64,000 nt of DNA from Sequoia sempervirens (GCA_007258455.2 VDFB02270651.1:494148320-494212319), one strand, 5' to 3'; positions 1 through 10,595 are shown, counted from the first letter of the stretch. A program made the numbers and translations. Notes: a model not told the origin generated them from the letters alone.

Positions 1-1
1 T

Positions 2-574
2 TTTGCATACAATGTTGGTGATTGTTTGTTTGACTCATTACAACTACTAATTAACAATCGCTACACATCAATTCAACTACGAAACAGAGCTATAGATTAC
101 TTCTTGAGTTGCCTTCAAAACAAGGACAAAGAAGTAATAAAATCATACAACTATGAACTAGATCCTGATACTCTATATGCATTGCACAAAGTACATGATA
201 CACAAAAATATTTCCATAGAATGCGATTATCTACAAAGCCATAGGAATATTGCACTGAAAGTGGATTGTGGGGTGACTTATTCTGCATTCACTGGATATC
301 CATATGGTTGAATATACAAATATGCCTTTGGTCAAGAACAACAGCAAGAAGGTACTTACAGTTCAATAGTTCTGATTACACAGAATTAGTCTCTATACTA
401 TTTCATGACATGAATTCTTTAAGTGGACACTTCGAACCATTGTTAAAAATTGAAACACAAAACGTAACTTCAAAACAGCCCGTAGGTTCACATGAAATTA
501 AAAAACTATGCACAAATATCCTTGAATATCAAACATTGACAATGCCCTTAGGGCTGAAGGCCTTTGTAGATTAA
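2..574 (+). pseudogene. OTU-like cysteine protease domain, copy 1
   Basis: OTU-family cysteine protease domain as carried by some Helitrons; its role in transposition is unknown. The frame is open from base 2 and shows GDCLFDS (catalytic-type Cys codon at 23-25; the usual OTU signature is DGNCLF), then GLWGDLFCIHW near 263-295, and HFEPLL with the candidate catalytic His codon at 428-430. One in-frame TAG (242-244) breaks it, and it ends at TAA 572-574. A second, diverged copy follows 578 bp downstream. The true start lies before the window or was internal to a larger protein. Confidence 0.7.
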
Positions 575-579
575 GCACA

Positions 580-1140
580 TTTTCATACAATGTTGGTGAT
601 TGTTTGTTTGACTCACTTCAAGTACTACTTAACAATCAATACACCTCAACTCAAATACGAAATGGAGCTATAGATCATTTCCTAACTTGTCTTCAAAATA
701 AGGACAAAAAAGCAATTAAATCATATAACAATGAACTAAATCCTAATACTTTATATACATTGCACAAAGTACATGACCAAGAAACATACTTCCACAAAAT
801 GCAATTGTCTGTAAGACCATGCACATACCATAGTGAATGTGGATTGTGGGGTGACTTGTTCTGCATTCACTGCATATCCAAATGGTTGAAAATACAAATA
901 AGCCTCTGGTCATTGACAACATCAAGAAAGTACTTAGATTTCAATGATTCTGGATATACATAATCAGTCTCTATACTATTCCATGATATAAACCCTCTAG
1001 CTAGACATTTTGAGCTGCTTCTAAGAATCAAAGCCCAAAATCTAGCTCGCCCATGCTCAACAAGCTTACTCCAACTTAAAAAGTTGATCAGAAGTCATCC
1101 ACAATACAAAATTACTTACTTGAACAAGACACACAGGTGC
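580..1140 (+). pseudogene. OTU-like cysteine protease domain, copy 2 (tandem duplicate)
   Basis: A second OTU-like domain in a different frame from copy 1, roughly four-fifths identical to it in DNA by eye. It keeps GDCLFDS (Cys codon 601-603), SECGLWGDLFCIHC near 830-870 and, after an in-frame TAA (961-963), RHFELL with the candidate His codon at 1006-1008. The frame then runs on toward the Helitron N-terminal region. The duplication looks older than the LTR insertion because the copies differ at many positions. It is unclear whether the tandem OTU pair was ever functional as a unit. Confidence 0.65.
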
Positions 1141-1141
1141 T

Positions 1142-1819
1142 TTGCCAAAAAACAAGAAGAATTTGATACCATTTGTCACAACAAACAATTTTAAACATAA
1201 ATCAACAATAAGACTTAGTCACTTGAAGAACTTGATTAGAAAAGAAAAACAAAAAGAAAATATACCTAGCAGTCCAAAGAAAAAAAAAACATTGTCACCA
1301 ATAGAAATTTATAAAACAGCAATACAAGATACACCAAAATACCCATGTGCAATTTTCCAAGTGCTCTATTTGAACAAGGACATCAAGACATTCAAAGAAA
1401 AACAAAAAGAACTATACTCTAAGCTACTACAATCATATTCCTTACCATTCACAGATTTCATATGCCATGTATGTTACTTTGCATTAAAACAAACCACTAT
1501 TCCAAAGTATGCTACCCCACAGAAAATAAGAACTAATAGACCATTGTGCTATGTGCAAAATTTAACTCAGCTAGAAGAATGACTTGTCTCACTTAGAATT
1601 GCATTTGCACAGATTTGGGAAATAGGGTTCAAAAGGTCTCAAATAGGCCTAACAGGTTCTATTATAAATGTTCCTGTTGACATGAACATTGTACAAAGAG
1701 CATTACCACAATCAATTAAAAAAACACAAACAATTGCTATTTCATTGAAAAGGCGCTTACAATACAAAAATGCATTTCAAAAAGGCATGGTGCGCCCAAA
1801 TGTCATCATGCAAGCTTTG
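1142..1819 (+). pseudogene. Helitron protein N-terminal part (DUF6570-like)
   Basis: A lysine-rich start is followed by a Cys pair in FICHVCYFALKQ (about residues 107-118), then PLCYVQNLTQLEE, then after one stop LVSLRIAFAQIWEIG, NVPVDMN and VRPNVIMQAL. This series matches the DUF6570-type region found ahead of the Helitron N domain. The stop at 1580-1582 is TGA where the family usually has Arg, so CGA to TGA is likely. The frame is cut at 1819 by the LTR dimer and continues at 11055. Confidence 0.7.
1815..1819. repeat. Target site duplication, left (CTTTG)
   Basis: CTTTG lies directly before the TG of LTR1 and is repeated at 11050-11054 directly after the CA of LTR3. A 5-bp duplication is typical of LTR-retrotransposon integrase. 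Confidence 0.95.
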
Positions 1820-2216
1820 TGATCCGGTGGATATTCTCAGTGGAAATTGAACTATCTCCATTCTCTCCAGAATCTGTACCTTTGGAAAGAGCTTGACGTC
1901 TTGATTTCAATGCAACTTGAACGGAGCGAAAAGGAGTCCGTTTGTGCAAGTTATGGCCAGTCAAACCTTGGGTCAAACTGGGATCAGGGGCGTCCAGGAA
2001 GCAAAAAATGATGTCGTCAAAAGTTGTAAAATTTGGTGTCATCGTGAAGAGATCGTCGAGACGATTTTCACAGCATCCGTTTTGTCGAAATCCGATGTTG
2101 TATGCTCAAGATACAGCTGGTCAAAGTTTTAAGTTGACTTTTGAAGTGACTAAGGATGATGATGTCAACAGATCATCCGTACCGTATGGAACTCATATGG
2201 AAGAATTCGGGTGAGA

Positions 2217-2416
2217 CACGTGGCAGTTGAGTCATCTGTACGGAGCCAATCGATTGGTGACACGTATCTTATCCGTACAACCGTACACGCAGTCAACAGT
2301 GAGGTGGCAGTGTAGTCACAGAGTCCAGTCAGCATTTGATCAGCTTTGTCAAGGATGATGTGTCTCCAGTAGCGAATTACTTTGTGACACGTGTACTCAA
2401 ACTCAATAGACACGTG
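2217..2416 (+). promoter_or_regulatory. G-box cluster in LTR1 U3
   Basis: Three CACGTG hexamers, each within GACACGTG-type contexts, lie at 2217, 2388 and 2411. Such sites bind plant bZIP and bHLH factors linked to ABA and light responses. LTR3 keeps three as well (9848, 9892, 10042) plus a perfect TGACGTCA at 9791-9798. Function is inferred from motif only. Confidence 0.5.
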
Positions 2417-2471
2417 GCTTGTCATTCTCTCCACGCGGTTGGTCGGTTGCTGAGTTTGTTTATATAAAAAG

Positions 2472-2680
2472 ATGTTGTTCGGCGAATTTGAACTCTTCAC
2501 CATCCGTGCGCGAGTATCCCAGTTTACCAACGAGTCACTCAACCATCACTAATGAATAAGTATCACAATTTTCTTTTATTGTAGTAAGACTCAAAATCCA
2601 TGGAAACAATGTGGCCAGCAGGAGTTGAACCCGCACCGGCCGGGGACTAAAACTGTTACCCACCACTAAGCCATTGGGAA
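2472..2680 (-). other. Two antisense tRNA-like (SINE-head-like) modules in LTR1
   Basis: Read on the - strand, the right module has an A-box-like TGGCTTAGTGGT (2662-2673) and a B-box GGTTCAACTCC (2621-2631). The left module has an A-box-like stretch (2527-2540) and a degraded B-box (2484-2494). The A-to-B spacing of about 30 nt suits tRNA genes or tRNA-derived SINEs. In the right module a GCGGG/CCTGC-type arm flanks the B-box loop. Copies in LTR3 are better preserved. No clean cloverleaf folds by eye, so these are not called tRNA genes. Confidence 0.6.
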
Positions 2681-2959
2681 TGTTTAAAAAATCATTGGCA
2701 TTGGCAGATTTTGGTGAATGTCTCAAAATGACTGCTTTAAAATACAACAAACTCACCTAGTTTAAATAAAAAAAACAAACAATAACCTCCCAAAAATCAA
2801 AAGCCCGATAGAAAAATATTATTGAAGGGCTTAAATAATTTTTTTAAGAGATTATTAAGGATATTGTAAGATTTTTTATGGGAGATTAAGTTGTTTTTAG
2901 GAGATATGGGGAAATTTAGTAAATTTTATGGTTTTCACCAAATTGGGTGAACTTTGATG

Positions 2960-2967
2960 TATAAAAG
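2960..2967 (+). promoter_or_regulatory. TATA box of LTR1
   Basis: TATAAAAG sits about 460 bp before the LTR end and is conserved in LTR2 (6772-6779) and LTR3 (10588-10595). It probably sets the start of R about 30 bp downstream. Confidence 0.65.
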
Positions 2968-3424
2968 AGGTGTAAGGGTGAGAGTTGAGTTAAGGGGATT
3001 TTGGTGTGAAACTCAAATTTTGCAAATTAGAGAACCAGGTGATAGGTGTTTTGAAAGAAGAGTTCTAAGGAGATTTTTTCAAGCCAGTTTTTGTACGACG
3101 GAGTATTGTTATGCTGCCGAAGTGCTTGAAGGAAATGGTCTTGGTGCATTGTACCTGATTTTGGAGATTAATCAGATCAGTCGTACTCTATTGGAGCCGA
3201 CCCAGAGACGTAGTCACATTTGTGGCAAACTCCGTAATCAAACTTTGTTTGCATCTCTCTCTTTCTTTCTCTCACTTTCTTTCATTTTGTTGTTATCACC
3301 TTGTCATTTTAATTATTGTAATTATTTCAATGAGTTAATTTTGTTCTAATTAACTTGGAATAATCATTGTAAAAGTTAAGCATTTCAATACTGCAAATAG
3401 TCTAGATCCATATACAGATCAAGT

Positions 3425-3436
3425 TGGTATCAGAGC
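3425..3436 (+). other. Primer binding site, tRNA-iMet type
   Basis: TGGTATCAGAGC follows LTR1 after a 3-base AGT spacer. It is complementary to the 3' end of plant initiator tRNA-Met and primes minus-strand synthesis. It supports the LTR boundary and the + orientation. Confidence 0.92.
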
Positions 3437-3469
3437 TCAGTTGACTATTATTGCAGTTGTTTTTCTTAA

Positions 3470-5527
3470 ATGCTAATGAGATCTAGAATTCAGAAGGGTG
3501 AAGGCAAGCTTGAAGACTTTAATCCTGAGATTGGGAAGCGAAGAACTTTTCCGAAGATGTCTGTGTCTGGGATGGAGGTTCCTGAAGAAATCAGTGAGCA
3601 GGAGTTTCGAAGAGCATTCCTCGAGATGAAGGCTAAGGTGGACATTATTTTACAAGAAAGAAAAGAGCGGAAGGAATGTGAAGGAGGTTCGTCGAAGCAA
3701 GATGTTCGTGAAGACAAGAAAGAGAAACATCATGGAGATGGTGACAAGCAACCAGATCCACCCTCTTCTTCTTCTCCTCCCTCTTCTCCTTCTTCTCCAT
3801 CTTCTCCTCATTCTACTTCGTTTAATCCTTTCAAGAGTGGGAATAAGCCTAAAATTAAGTTGGATGTAAAATTTGACTTTCCTAAGTATTGTGGTGAACT
3901 TAATGCTGAAAAATTGGATGATTGGATTCAGCAAGTTGAAGTCTATTGTAGAGTCCAAAACCTATTAGATGATGTTGATAGGATCCAATTAGCTACTCTT
4001 CGGTTAGGAGGTACAACTTTAACCTGGTGGGAGAGTAAGTCTAAGGCAGAAGTTTCACAACATGGTAGAGTCAGTTTAACTTGGCCAAAATTTATTAATG
4101 CTCTTAAAAAGTAGTTTTATACCCTAGGACATATGCAACAGTTAATGATGGATTGGCAAATGTTTAGGCAAGGGAAAGGTCAAACTATCCAAGAGTACAC
4201 CCATGAATTCAGGAAAAGGGCTATTGCTTTGAATGTTCCTTTGTACACCTAGGACACGTTGTTGAAGTACATAGGAGGTCTTCATTCCTACCTTAGGCAT
4301 TCTATTTTGGTTTTGAACCCTTGTAATTTGGATGAAGTGTTTGTTCAAGCTACACAGTTAGAGTCAAGGGGTAAAGGATCTTTTATTGATAAGTTTGATA
4401 ATGATGTAAAGAAATCTTCTAAGAATGCAGAGACAGGGAAAGAAAAGAAGGTAGCTACAGTTAAGAAGGATGAGAAACTTTCTTGCACTCATTGTGATAG
4501 GAATGGTCATGATGAAGAACATTGTTGGCAGTTGCATCCTGAACTGAGGCCTAAGTGGGCTCAGAAATGTAGTCAGAAACAAAAAGGTAAGGAGAAAGCC
4601 ATGAATGTTGTTTTGGATCTTGGTTCAGATTCAGATGATGACACTAAGATAAGAGCTATGGGTCTAAAAGGTAAAGCTCCTATTTCTGGTGTTTCTATTG
4701 CTAGTTGTGCTTCTACTTCTATAGTTAATGATTTCTCTGAAGATAAGAAAAGGAATGAGCTATTTCATTTAAGGGTTGTTGCTAAGAACACTAAAATTGA
4801 TGCACTCATAGATAGTGGTTCTCAAGTTAATTTGATTTCTGAAAGTGTTGTAAAGAACTTGGGATTAAAAACTACACAGCATAAGAAACCTTATCCACTA
4901 GGATGGATTTGTGAAAATGATAAGTTACAAGTAACGAGACAATGCACCTTAAGATTCGCAATCACTAGTAAATTTGTGGATGAAGTACAGTTTGATGTGG
5001 TTCCACTAGATATCTATGGGATAGTGCTTAGTATCCCTTATTTATATGACAGAAAAGCTATTTTCTACAGGGAAAAGTATCATTATCACTTATTTAAAGA
5101 TGGCATTTAGTATATTGTACATTCTCATAGGATTAAGACTGATCATTCTTTTGCAAACACAAGACAGTTAAAGATGGTAATTAATGCAAGTAAAGAGTTA
5201 ACTCTTATCTCTGTCAGTATAGGTGGTTCTAAACTTGAACTTGGAGTAGCTAACCAGGGTCAAATGTTGCAGGATACACTTGTCGTACGACAAGAGAAAA
5301 TGATGCTTGAAAGCATTGATGGTTCCTTGGGTAAAAATGATCCTGTTGTGAAGGATCGATATGTTGTTGACTTATTCTCTTTCATTTCTGCATTATTTTT
5401 CAGCTTGATACTAGTCATTTTTTGTTGGTTAGTGGCTACGACAATTGATCTAGATGCTTATGGAAGTGATAGAATAATGTTTATGTTCAACAATATTGTT
5501 GTAGTCTTCATTGTGCTTGTGAGCTAG
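3470..5527 (+). pseudogene. gag-protease reading frame, internal copy A
   Basis: One continuous frame with stops at 4112-4114, 4250-4252 and 5108-5110, ending at TAG 5525-5527. Order: a charged N-terminus; a Ser/Pro-rich linker (3760-3820); a gag core with LDDWIQQVEVYCRVQ and LGGTTLTWWESKSK; a CCHC knuckle CTHCDRNGHDEEHC (4484-4525); an aspartic protease with DSG codons at 4811-4819; and a C-terminal tail with two hydrophobic segments (about 5366-5450 and 5489-5527). Copy B has CAG where A has each of the three internal TAG stops. Gag packages element RNA; the protease would process the polyprotein. No pol domains follow: the LTR begins about 110 bp after the end. Confidence 0.88.
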
Positions 5528-6287
5528 GTATTCAAATGTACAGATGATACAAGACAAGTGGGGAAGCCAAGTCCTCACTTAATGTCAAAGTAAATGTCAC
5601 TTTTGGAGGTCCAAAAGGTCTTCAGTGGGGAGGCCTGATCTGGTGGATATTTTTAGTGGAAATTGAAGTGTCTCCATTCTCTCCAGAATCTGCACCTTTA
5701 GAAAGAGCTCAACGTCTTGATTTCAACGCAACTTGAACGGAGTGAAAAGGAGTCTGTTTGTGCAAGTTATGGCCAGTCAAACCTTGGGTCAAACTAGGAT
5801 CAGGGGCGTCCACGAAGCAAAAAAATGATGTCATAAAAAGTTGTCAAAGTTGGTGTCATCGTGAAGAGCTCGTCGAGATGATTCTGACGGTGTTTGTTTT
5901 GTCGAAATCTGACGTCGTATGCTCAAGATAAAGCTGGTTAAAGTTTTGAGTTGACTTTTGAGGTGACTAAGGATGATGACATCAGCAAATCATCCATACC
6001 ATATAGAATTCACATGGATGAATTTGGGCGAGACACGTGGCAGTTGAGTCATCCGTACGGAGCCAATAAGATGGTGACACGTGTCTTTTCTGTACATCTA
6101 TACATGCAGTCAGCAGTGAGGTGGCAGCTTAGTCACAGAGTCCAGTCAGCATTTGGTCAGCTTTGTCAGTGATGATGTGTCTCCAGTAGCGAATTACGTT
6201 GTGACACATGTACTCAAATTCAATGGACACATGGTCTATCATTCTCTCCGCACGGTTGGTTGGTTGCAAAGTTTTTTTATATAAAAA

Positions 6288-6496
6288 ATGTTGTTGGGCG
6301 GATTTGAACTCTCCACCATCCATGCGCGAGTATCCCGGTTAACCAACGAGCCACTCAACCGTCACTAATGAATAAGTATCAAAATTTTGTTTTGTTGTAG
6401 TAAGATTCAAAATCCATGGAAAAAGTGTGGCCGGTGGGAGTTGAACCTGCACCGGCTGTGGACTAAAACTGTTACCCACCACTACGCCATTGGACG
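6288..6496 (-). other. Two antisense tRNA-like modules in LTR2
   Basis: Same arrangement as in LTR1. Right module: A-box-like TGGCGTAGTGGT (6478-6489) and B-box GGTTCAACTCC (6437-6447). Left module: A-box-like TGGCTCGTTGG in the 6343-6354 stretch and B-box AGTTCAAATCC (6300-6310). On the - strand the left module is followed directly by a T run (T6 at 6284-6289), as a pol III terminator would be. Confidence 0.6.
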
Positions 6497-6771
6497 GGTT
6501 TAACAAATTGGCATCGGTGGCTTTTGGTGAATGTCTCAAAATGACTGCCTTAAAATACAACAAACTCACCTAATTTAAATAAAAAAACAAACACTAACCT
6601 CCAAAAAATCAAAAGCTCGATAGAAAAATATTATTGAAGGGCTTAAATAATTTTTTTAAGAGATTATTAAGGATATTGTAAGATTTTTTATGGGAGATTA
6701 AGTTGTTTTTAGGAGATATGGGGAAATTTTGTAAATTTTATGGTTTTCACGTAATTGGGTGAAATTTGATT

Positions 6772-6779
6772 TATAAAAG
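6772..6779 (+). promoter_or_regulatory. TATA box of LTR2
   Basis: TATAAAAG at the same relative place as in LTR1. Confidence 0.6.
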
Positions 6780-7237
6780 AGGTGTAAGGGTGAGAGTTGA
6801 GTTAAGGGGATTTTGGTGTGAAACTCAAAATTCGCAAATTAGAGAACTAGGTGATATGTGTTTCGAAAGAAGAGTTCTAAGGAGATTTTTTCAAGCCATT
6901 TTTCGTACGACGGAGTATTATTATGTTGCCGAAGTGCTTGAAGGAAATGGTCTTGGTGCATTGTACTTGATTTTGGAGATTAATCGGATCGGTCGTACTC
7001 TATTGGAGCCGACCCGAAGACGTAGTCACATTTGTGGTGAACTCCGTAATTAAAACTTTGTTTGCATCTCTCTCTTTCTTTCTCTCACTTTCTTTCATTC
7101 TGTTGTTATCACCTTGTCATTTTAATTATTGTAATTATTTCCATGAGTTAATTTTGTTCTAATTAACTTGGAATAATCATTGTAAAAGTTAAGCATTTCA
7201 ATAATGCAAATAGTCTAGATCCATATACAGATCAAGT

Positions 7238-7249
7238 TGGTATGAGAGC
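7238..7249 (+). other. Mutated primer binding site of internal copy B
   Basis: TGGTATGAGAGC differs from the tRNA-iMet site by one base (C to G at the seventh position). It follows LTR2 after the same AGT spacer. Confidence 0.85.
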
Positions 7250-7282
7250 TCAGTTGACTATTATTGTAGTTGTTTTTCTTGA

Positions 7283-9367
7283 ATGCTAACGAGATCTGGG
7301 ATTCAGAAGGGTGAAGGCAAGCTCGAAGACTTTGATCCTGAGATCAGGAAGCGAAGAAATTTTTCGAAGATGTCTGTGTCTGGGATGGAGGTTCCTGAAG
7401 AAATCAGTGAGCAGGAGTTTTGAAGAGCATTCCTCGAGATGAAGGCTAAGGTGGACATTCTTTTACAAGAAAGACAAGAGTGGAAGGAATGTGAAGGAGG
7501 TTCGTCAAAGCAAGATGTTCGTGAAGACAAGAAAGAGAAACATCATGGAGATGGTGACAAGCAACCAGATCCACCCTCTTCTTCTTCTCCTCCCTCTTCT
7601 CCTTCTTCTCCATCTTCTTCTCATTCTACTTCTTTTAATCCTTTCAAGAGTGGGAATAAGCCTAAAATTAAGTTGGATGTAAAATTTGACTTGGCTAAGT
7701 ATTGTGGTGAACTTAATGCTGAAAAATTGGATGATTGGATTCAGCAAGTTGAAGTCTATTGTAGAGTCCAAAACCTATTAGATGATATTGATAGGATCCA
7801 ATTAGCTACTCTTCGGTTAGGAGGTACAACTTTAACCTGGTGGGAGAGTAAGTCTAAGGCAGAAGTTTCACAACATGGTAGAGATAGTTTAACTTGGGCA
7901 GAATTTATTAATGCTCTTAAAAAGCAGTTTTATACCCTAGGACATATGCAACAGTTAATGATGGACTGGCAAATGTTTAGGCAAGGGAAAGGTCAAACTG
8001 TCCAAGAGTACACCCATGAATTCAGGAAAAGGGCTATTGCTTTGAATGTTCCTTTGTACACCCAGGACACATTGTTGACGTACATAGGAGGTCTTCATTC
8101 CTACCTTAGGCATTCTATTTTGGTTTTAAACCCTTGTAATTTGGATGAAGTGTTTGTTCAAGCTACATAGTTAGAGTCAAGGGGTAAAGGATCTTTTATT
8201 GATAAGTTTGATAATGATGTAAAGAAATCTTCTAAGAATGCAGAGACAGGGAAAGGAAAGAAGGTAGCTACAGTTAAGAAGGATGAGAAACTTTCTTGCA
8301 CTCATTGTGACAGGAATGGTCATGATGAAGAACATTGTTGGCAGTTGCATCCTAAACTGAGGCCTAAGTGGGCTCAGAAACGTAGTCAGAAACAAAAAGG
8401 TAAGGAGAAAGCCACGAATGTTGTTTTGGATCTTGGTTCAGATTCAGTTGATGAGACTAAGATAACAACTATGGGTCTAAAAGGTAAAGCTCCTATTTCT
8501 GGTGTTTCTATTGCTAGTTGTGCTTCTACTTCTATAGTTAATGATTTCTCTAAAGATAAGAAAAGGAATGAGCTATTTCATTTAAGGGTTGTTGCTAAGA
8601 ACACTAAAATTGATGCACTCATAGATCATGGTTCTCAAGTTAATCTGATTTCTGAAAGTGTTGTAAAGAACTTGGGATTAAAAACTACACAGCATAAGAA
8701 ACCTTATCCACTAGGCTGGATTTGTGAAAATGATAAGTTGCAAGTAACAAGACAATGTACCTTAAGATTCACAATCACTAGTAAATTTGTGGATGAAGTA
8801 CAGTTTGATGTGGTTCCACTAGATATCTATGGGATAGTGCTTGGTAGCCCTTATTTATATGACAGAAAAGCTATTTTCTACAGGGAAAAGAATCATTATC
8901 ACTTGTTTAAAGATGGCATTCAGTATATTGTACATTCTCACAGGATTAAGACTGATCATTCTTTTGCAAACACAGGACAGTTAAAGAGGGTAATTAATGC
9001 AAGTAAAGAGTTAACTCTTATGTCTGTCAGTACAGGTGGTTCTAAACTTGAACTTGGAGTAGCTAACTAGGGTCAGATGTTGCAGGATACACTTGCGGTA
9101 CAACATGAGAAAATGATGCTTGAAAGCATTGATGGTTCCTTGGGTAAAAATGATCCTATTGTAAAGGATCGATATGTTGTTGACTTATTCTCTTTCATTT
9201 CTGTATTATTAATTAGCTTGATACTAATCAATTTTTGTTGGTTAGTGGCTATGACAATTGATGTAGATGCTTATGGAAGTGATAGAATAATGTTTATGTT
9301 CAACAATATTGTTGCAGTCTTCATTGTGCTTCTGAGCGAGGTATTCAGATGTATAGATGATACATGA
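7283..9367 (+). pseudogene. gag-protease reading frame, internal copy B
   Basis: Collinear with copy A at a constant offset of 3,813 bp and without indels. Stops are TGA 7421-7423 (CGA in A), TAG 8168-8170 (CAG in A) and TAG 9068-9070 (CAG in A); the frame ends at TGA 9365-9367. The Ser/Pro linker, gag core, CCHC knuckle and hydrophobic tail are all present. The protease motif reads DHG (8624-8632) where A has DSG, so the active site is altered here. The longest unbroken piece (7439-8170) covers the gag core. Confidence 0.88.
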
Positions 9368-9790
9368 CAAGTGGGGAAGCCAAGTCCTCACTTAATGTCA
9401 AAGTAAATGTCACTTTTGGAGGTCCAAAAGGTCTTCAGTGGGGAGACCTGATCCGGTGGATATTTTTAGTGGAAATTGAAGTGTCTTCATTCTCTCCAGT
9501 ATCTACACCTTTAGAAAGAGCCCGATGTTCTGATTTCAATGCAACTTGAACGGAGCGAAAATGAGTCTGTTTGTGCAAGTTATGGCCAGTCAAAGCTTGG
9601 GTCAAACTGGGATCAGGGGCATCCAGGAAGTGAAAAAAATGATGTCATAAATTTTTTTCAAGGTTGGCATCATCGTGAAGAGCTCATCGAGACGATTCTG
9701 ACTGCGTTCGTTTCGTCGAAATCCGACGTCGTATGCTCAAGATACAGCTGGTCAAAGTTTTGAGTTGACTTTTGAGGTGACTAAGGATGA

Positions 9791-9798
9791 TGACGTCA
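9791..9798. promoter_or_regulatory. TGACGTCA palindrome (bZIP/CRE-like site) in LTR3
   Basis: A perfect 8-bp palindrome of the type bound by TGA-class and other bZIP factors. LTR1 (TGATGTCA) and LTR2 (TGACATCA) each carry a single CpG-type change, so LTR3 probably shows the ancestral form. Confidence 0.5.
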
Positions 9799-10104
9799 GC
9801 AGATCATCCGTACCATACGGAATTCACATGGATGAATTTGGGTGAGACACGTGGTAGTTGAGTCATCCATACGGAGCCAATAAGATGGTGACACGTGTCT
9901 TTTTCGTACATTCGTACACGCAGTCAGCAGTGAGGTGGCAACTTAGTCACAGAGTCTAGTCAGCATTTGGTCAGCTTTGTTAGTGATGATGTGTCTCCAG
10001 TAGCGAATTACATTGTGACACATGTACTCAAACTCAATGGACACGTGGCTTGTCATTCTCTCCGCGTGGTTGGTCTGTTGTAGAGTTTGTTCATATAAAA
10101 AAAT

Positions 10105-10312
10105 GTTGTTGGGCGGATTCGAACTCTCCACCATCCATGCGCGAGTATCCCGGTTAACCAACGAGCCACTCAACCGTCACTAATGAATAAGTATCACAGT
10201 TTTGTTTTGTTGTAATAAGATTCGAAATCCATGGAAAAAGTGTGACCGGCGGGAGTTGAACCCGCACCGGCCGGGGACTAAAACTGTTACCCACCACTAT
10301 GCCATTGGGTGG
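10105..10312 (-). other. Two antisense tRNA-like modules in LTR3 (best preserved)
   Basis: Left module: B-box AGTTCGAATCC (10115-10125), a full match to the RGTTCRANNCC consensus; A-box-like TGGCTCGTTGG (10158-10168); and a T7 run on the - strand just past its end (10098-10104). Right module: B-box GGTTCAACTCC (10252-10262) inside a 5-bp arm GCGGG/CCCGC with a 7-nt loop, which is a proper T-arm; A-box-like TGGCATAGTGGT (10293-10304). The two sit head to tail about 130 bp apart. Confidence 0.65.
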
Positions 10313-10587
10313 GTTTACCAAATTGGCATCGGTGGCTTTTGGTGAATGTCTCAAAATGACTACCTTAAAATACAACAAACTCACCTAATTTAAATAAAAA
10401 AACAAACAATAACCTCCCAAAAATCAAAAGCCCGATAGAAAAATAATATTGAAGGGCTTAAATAATTTTTTTAAGAGATTATTAAGGATATTGTAAGATT
10501 TTTTTATGGGAGATTAAGTTGTTTTTAGGAGATATGGGGAAATTTTGTAAATTTTATGGTTTTCACGTAATTGGGTGAAATTTGATG

Positions 10588-10595
10588 TATAAAAG
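10588..10595 (+). promoter_or_regulatory. TATA box of LTR3
   Basis: TATAAAAG, conserved in all three LTRs. Confidence 0.6.

Larger units (their letters stand above)
1820..3421 (+). repeat. LTR1 of the gag-only element
   Basis: 1,602 bp, TG...CA. The U3 part has three CACGTG G-boxes (2217-2222, 2388-2393, 2411-2416), W-box-like TTGAC motifs near 2120-2145, two antisense tRNA-like modules (2472-2680) and a TATA box (2960-2967). After it come a CT-rich stretch near 3255-3300 and the conserved end at 3421. Directly downstream are AGT and the primer binding site. Confidence 0.95.
5636..7234 (+). repeat. LTR2 of the gag-only element
   Basis: 1,599 bp, TG...CA, aligned along its whole length with LTR1 and LTR3. 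It is preceded by a purine-rich tract, GTGGGGAGG (5625-5633), a likely polypurine tract. The TATA box is at 6772-6779. It shows small indels and scattered C/T and G/A differences from the other copies. Confidence 0.95.

Noticed and set aside
2611..2680. Genuine tRNA gene in the LTR
   Set aside because: A and B boxes and a T-arm are visible, but no full acceptor stem or anticodon arm can be formed by eye.
2535..2756. - strand frames in the LTRs (also 6339-6569, 10154-10384)
   Set aside because: They overlap the tRNA-like modules and show no protein family signature.
2954..3349. 131-codon open frame in LTR1, also open in LTR3 (10582-10977)
   Set aside because: Its ATG overlaps the TATA box, so it would lie upstream of the transcript start; LTR2 has a stop. 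Openness in the copies follows from their recent common origin.
3650..3958. Arg-rich - strand frames opposite gag (also 7505-7771)
   Set aside because: Shadow of the Ser/Pro-rich CT-repeat linker of gag.
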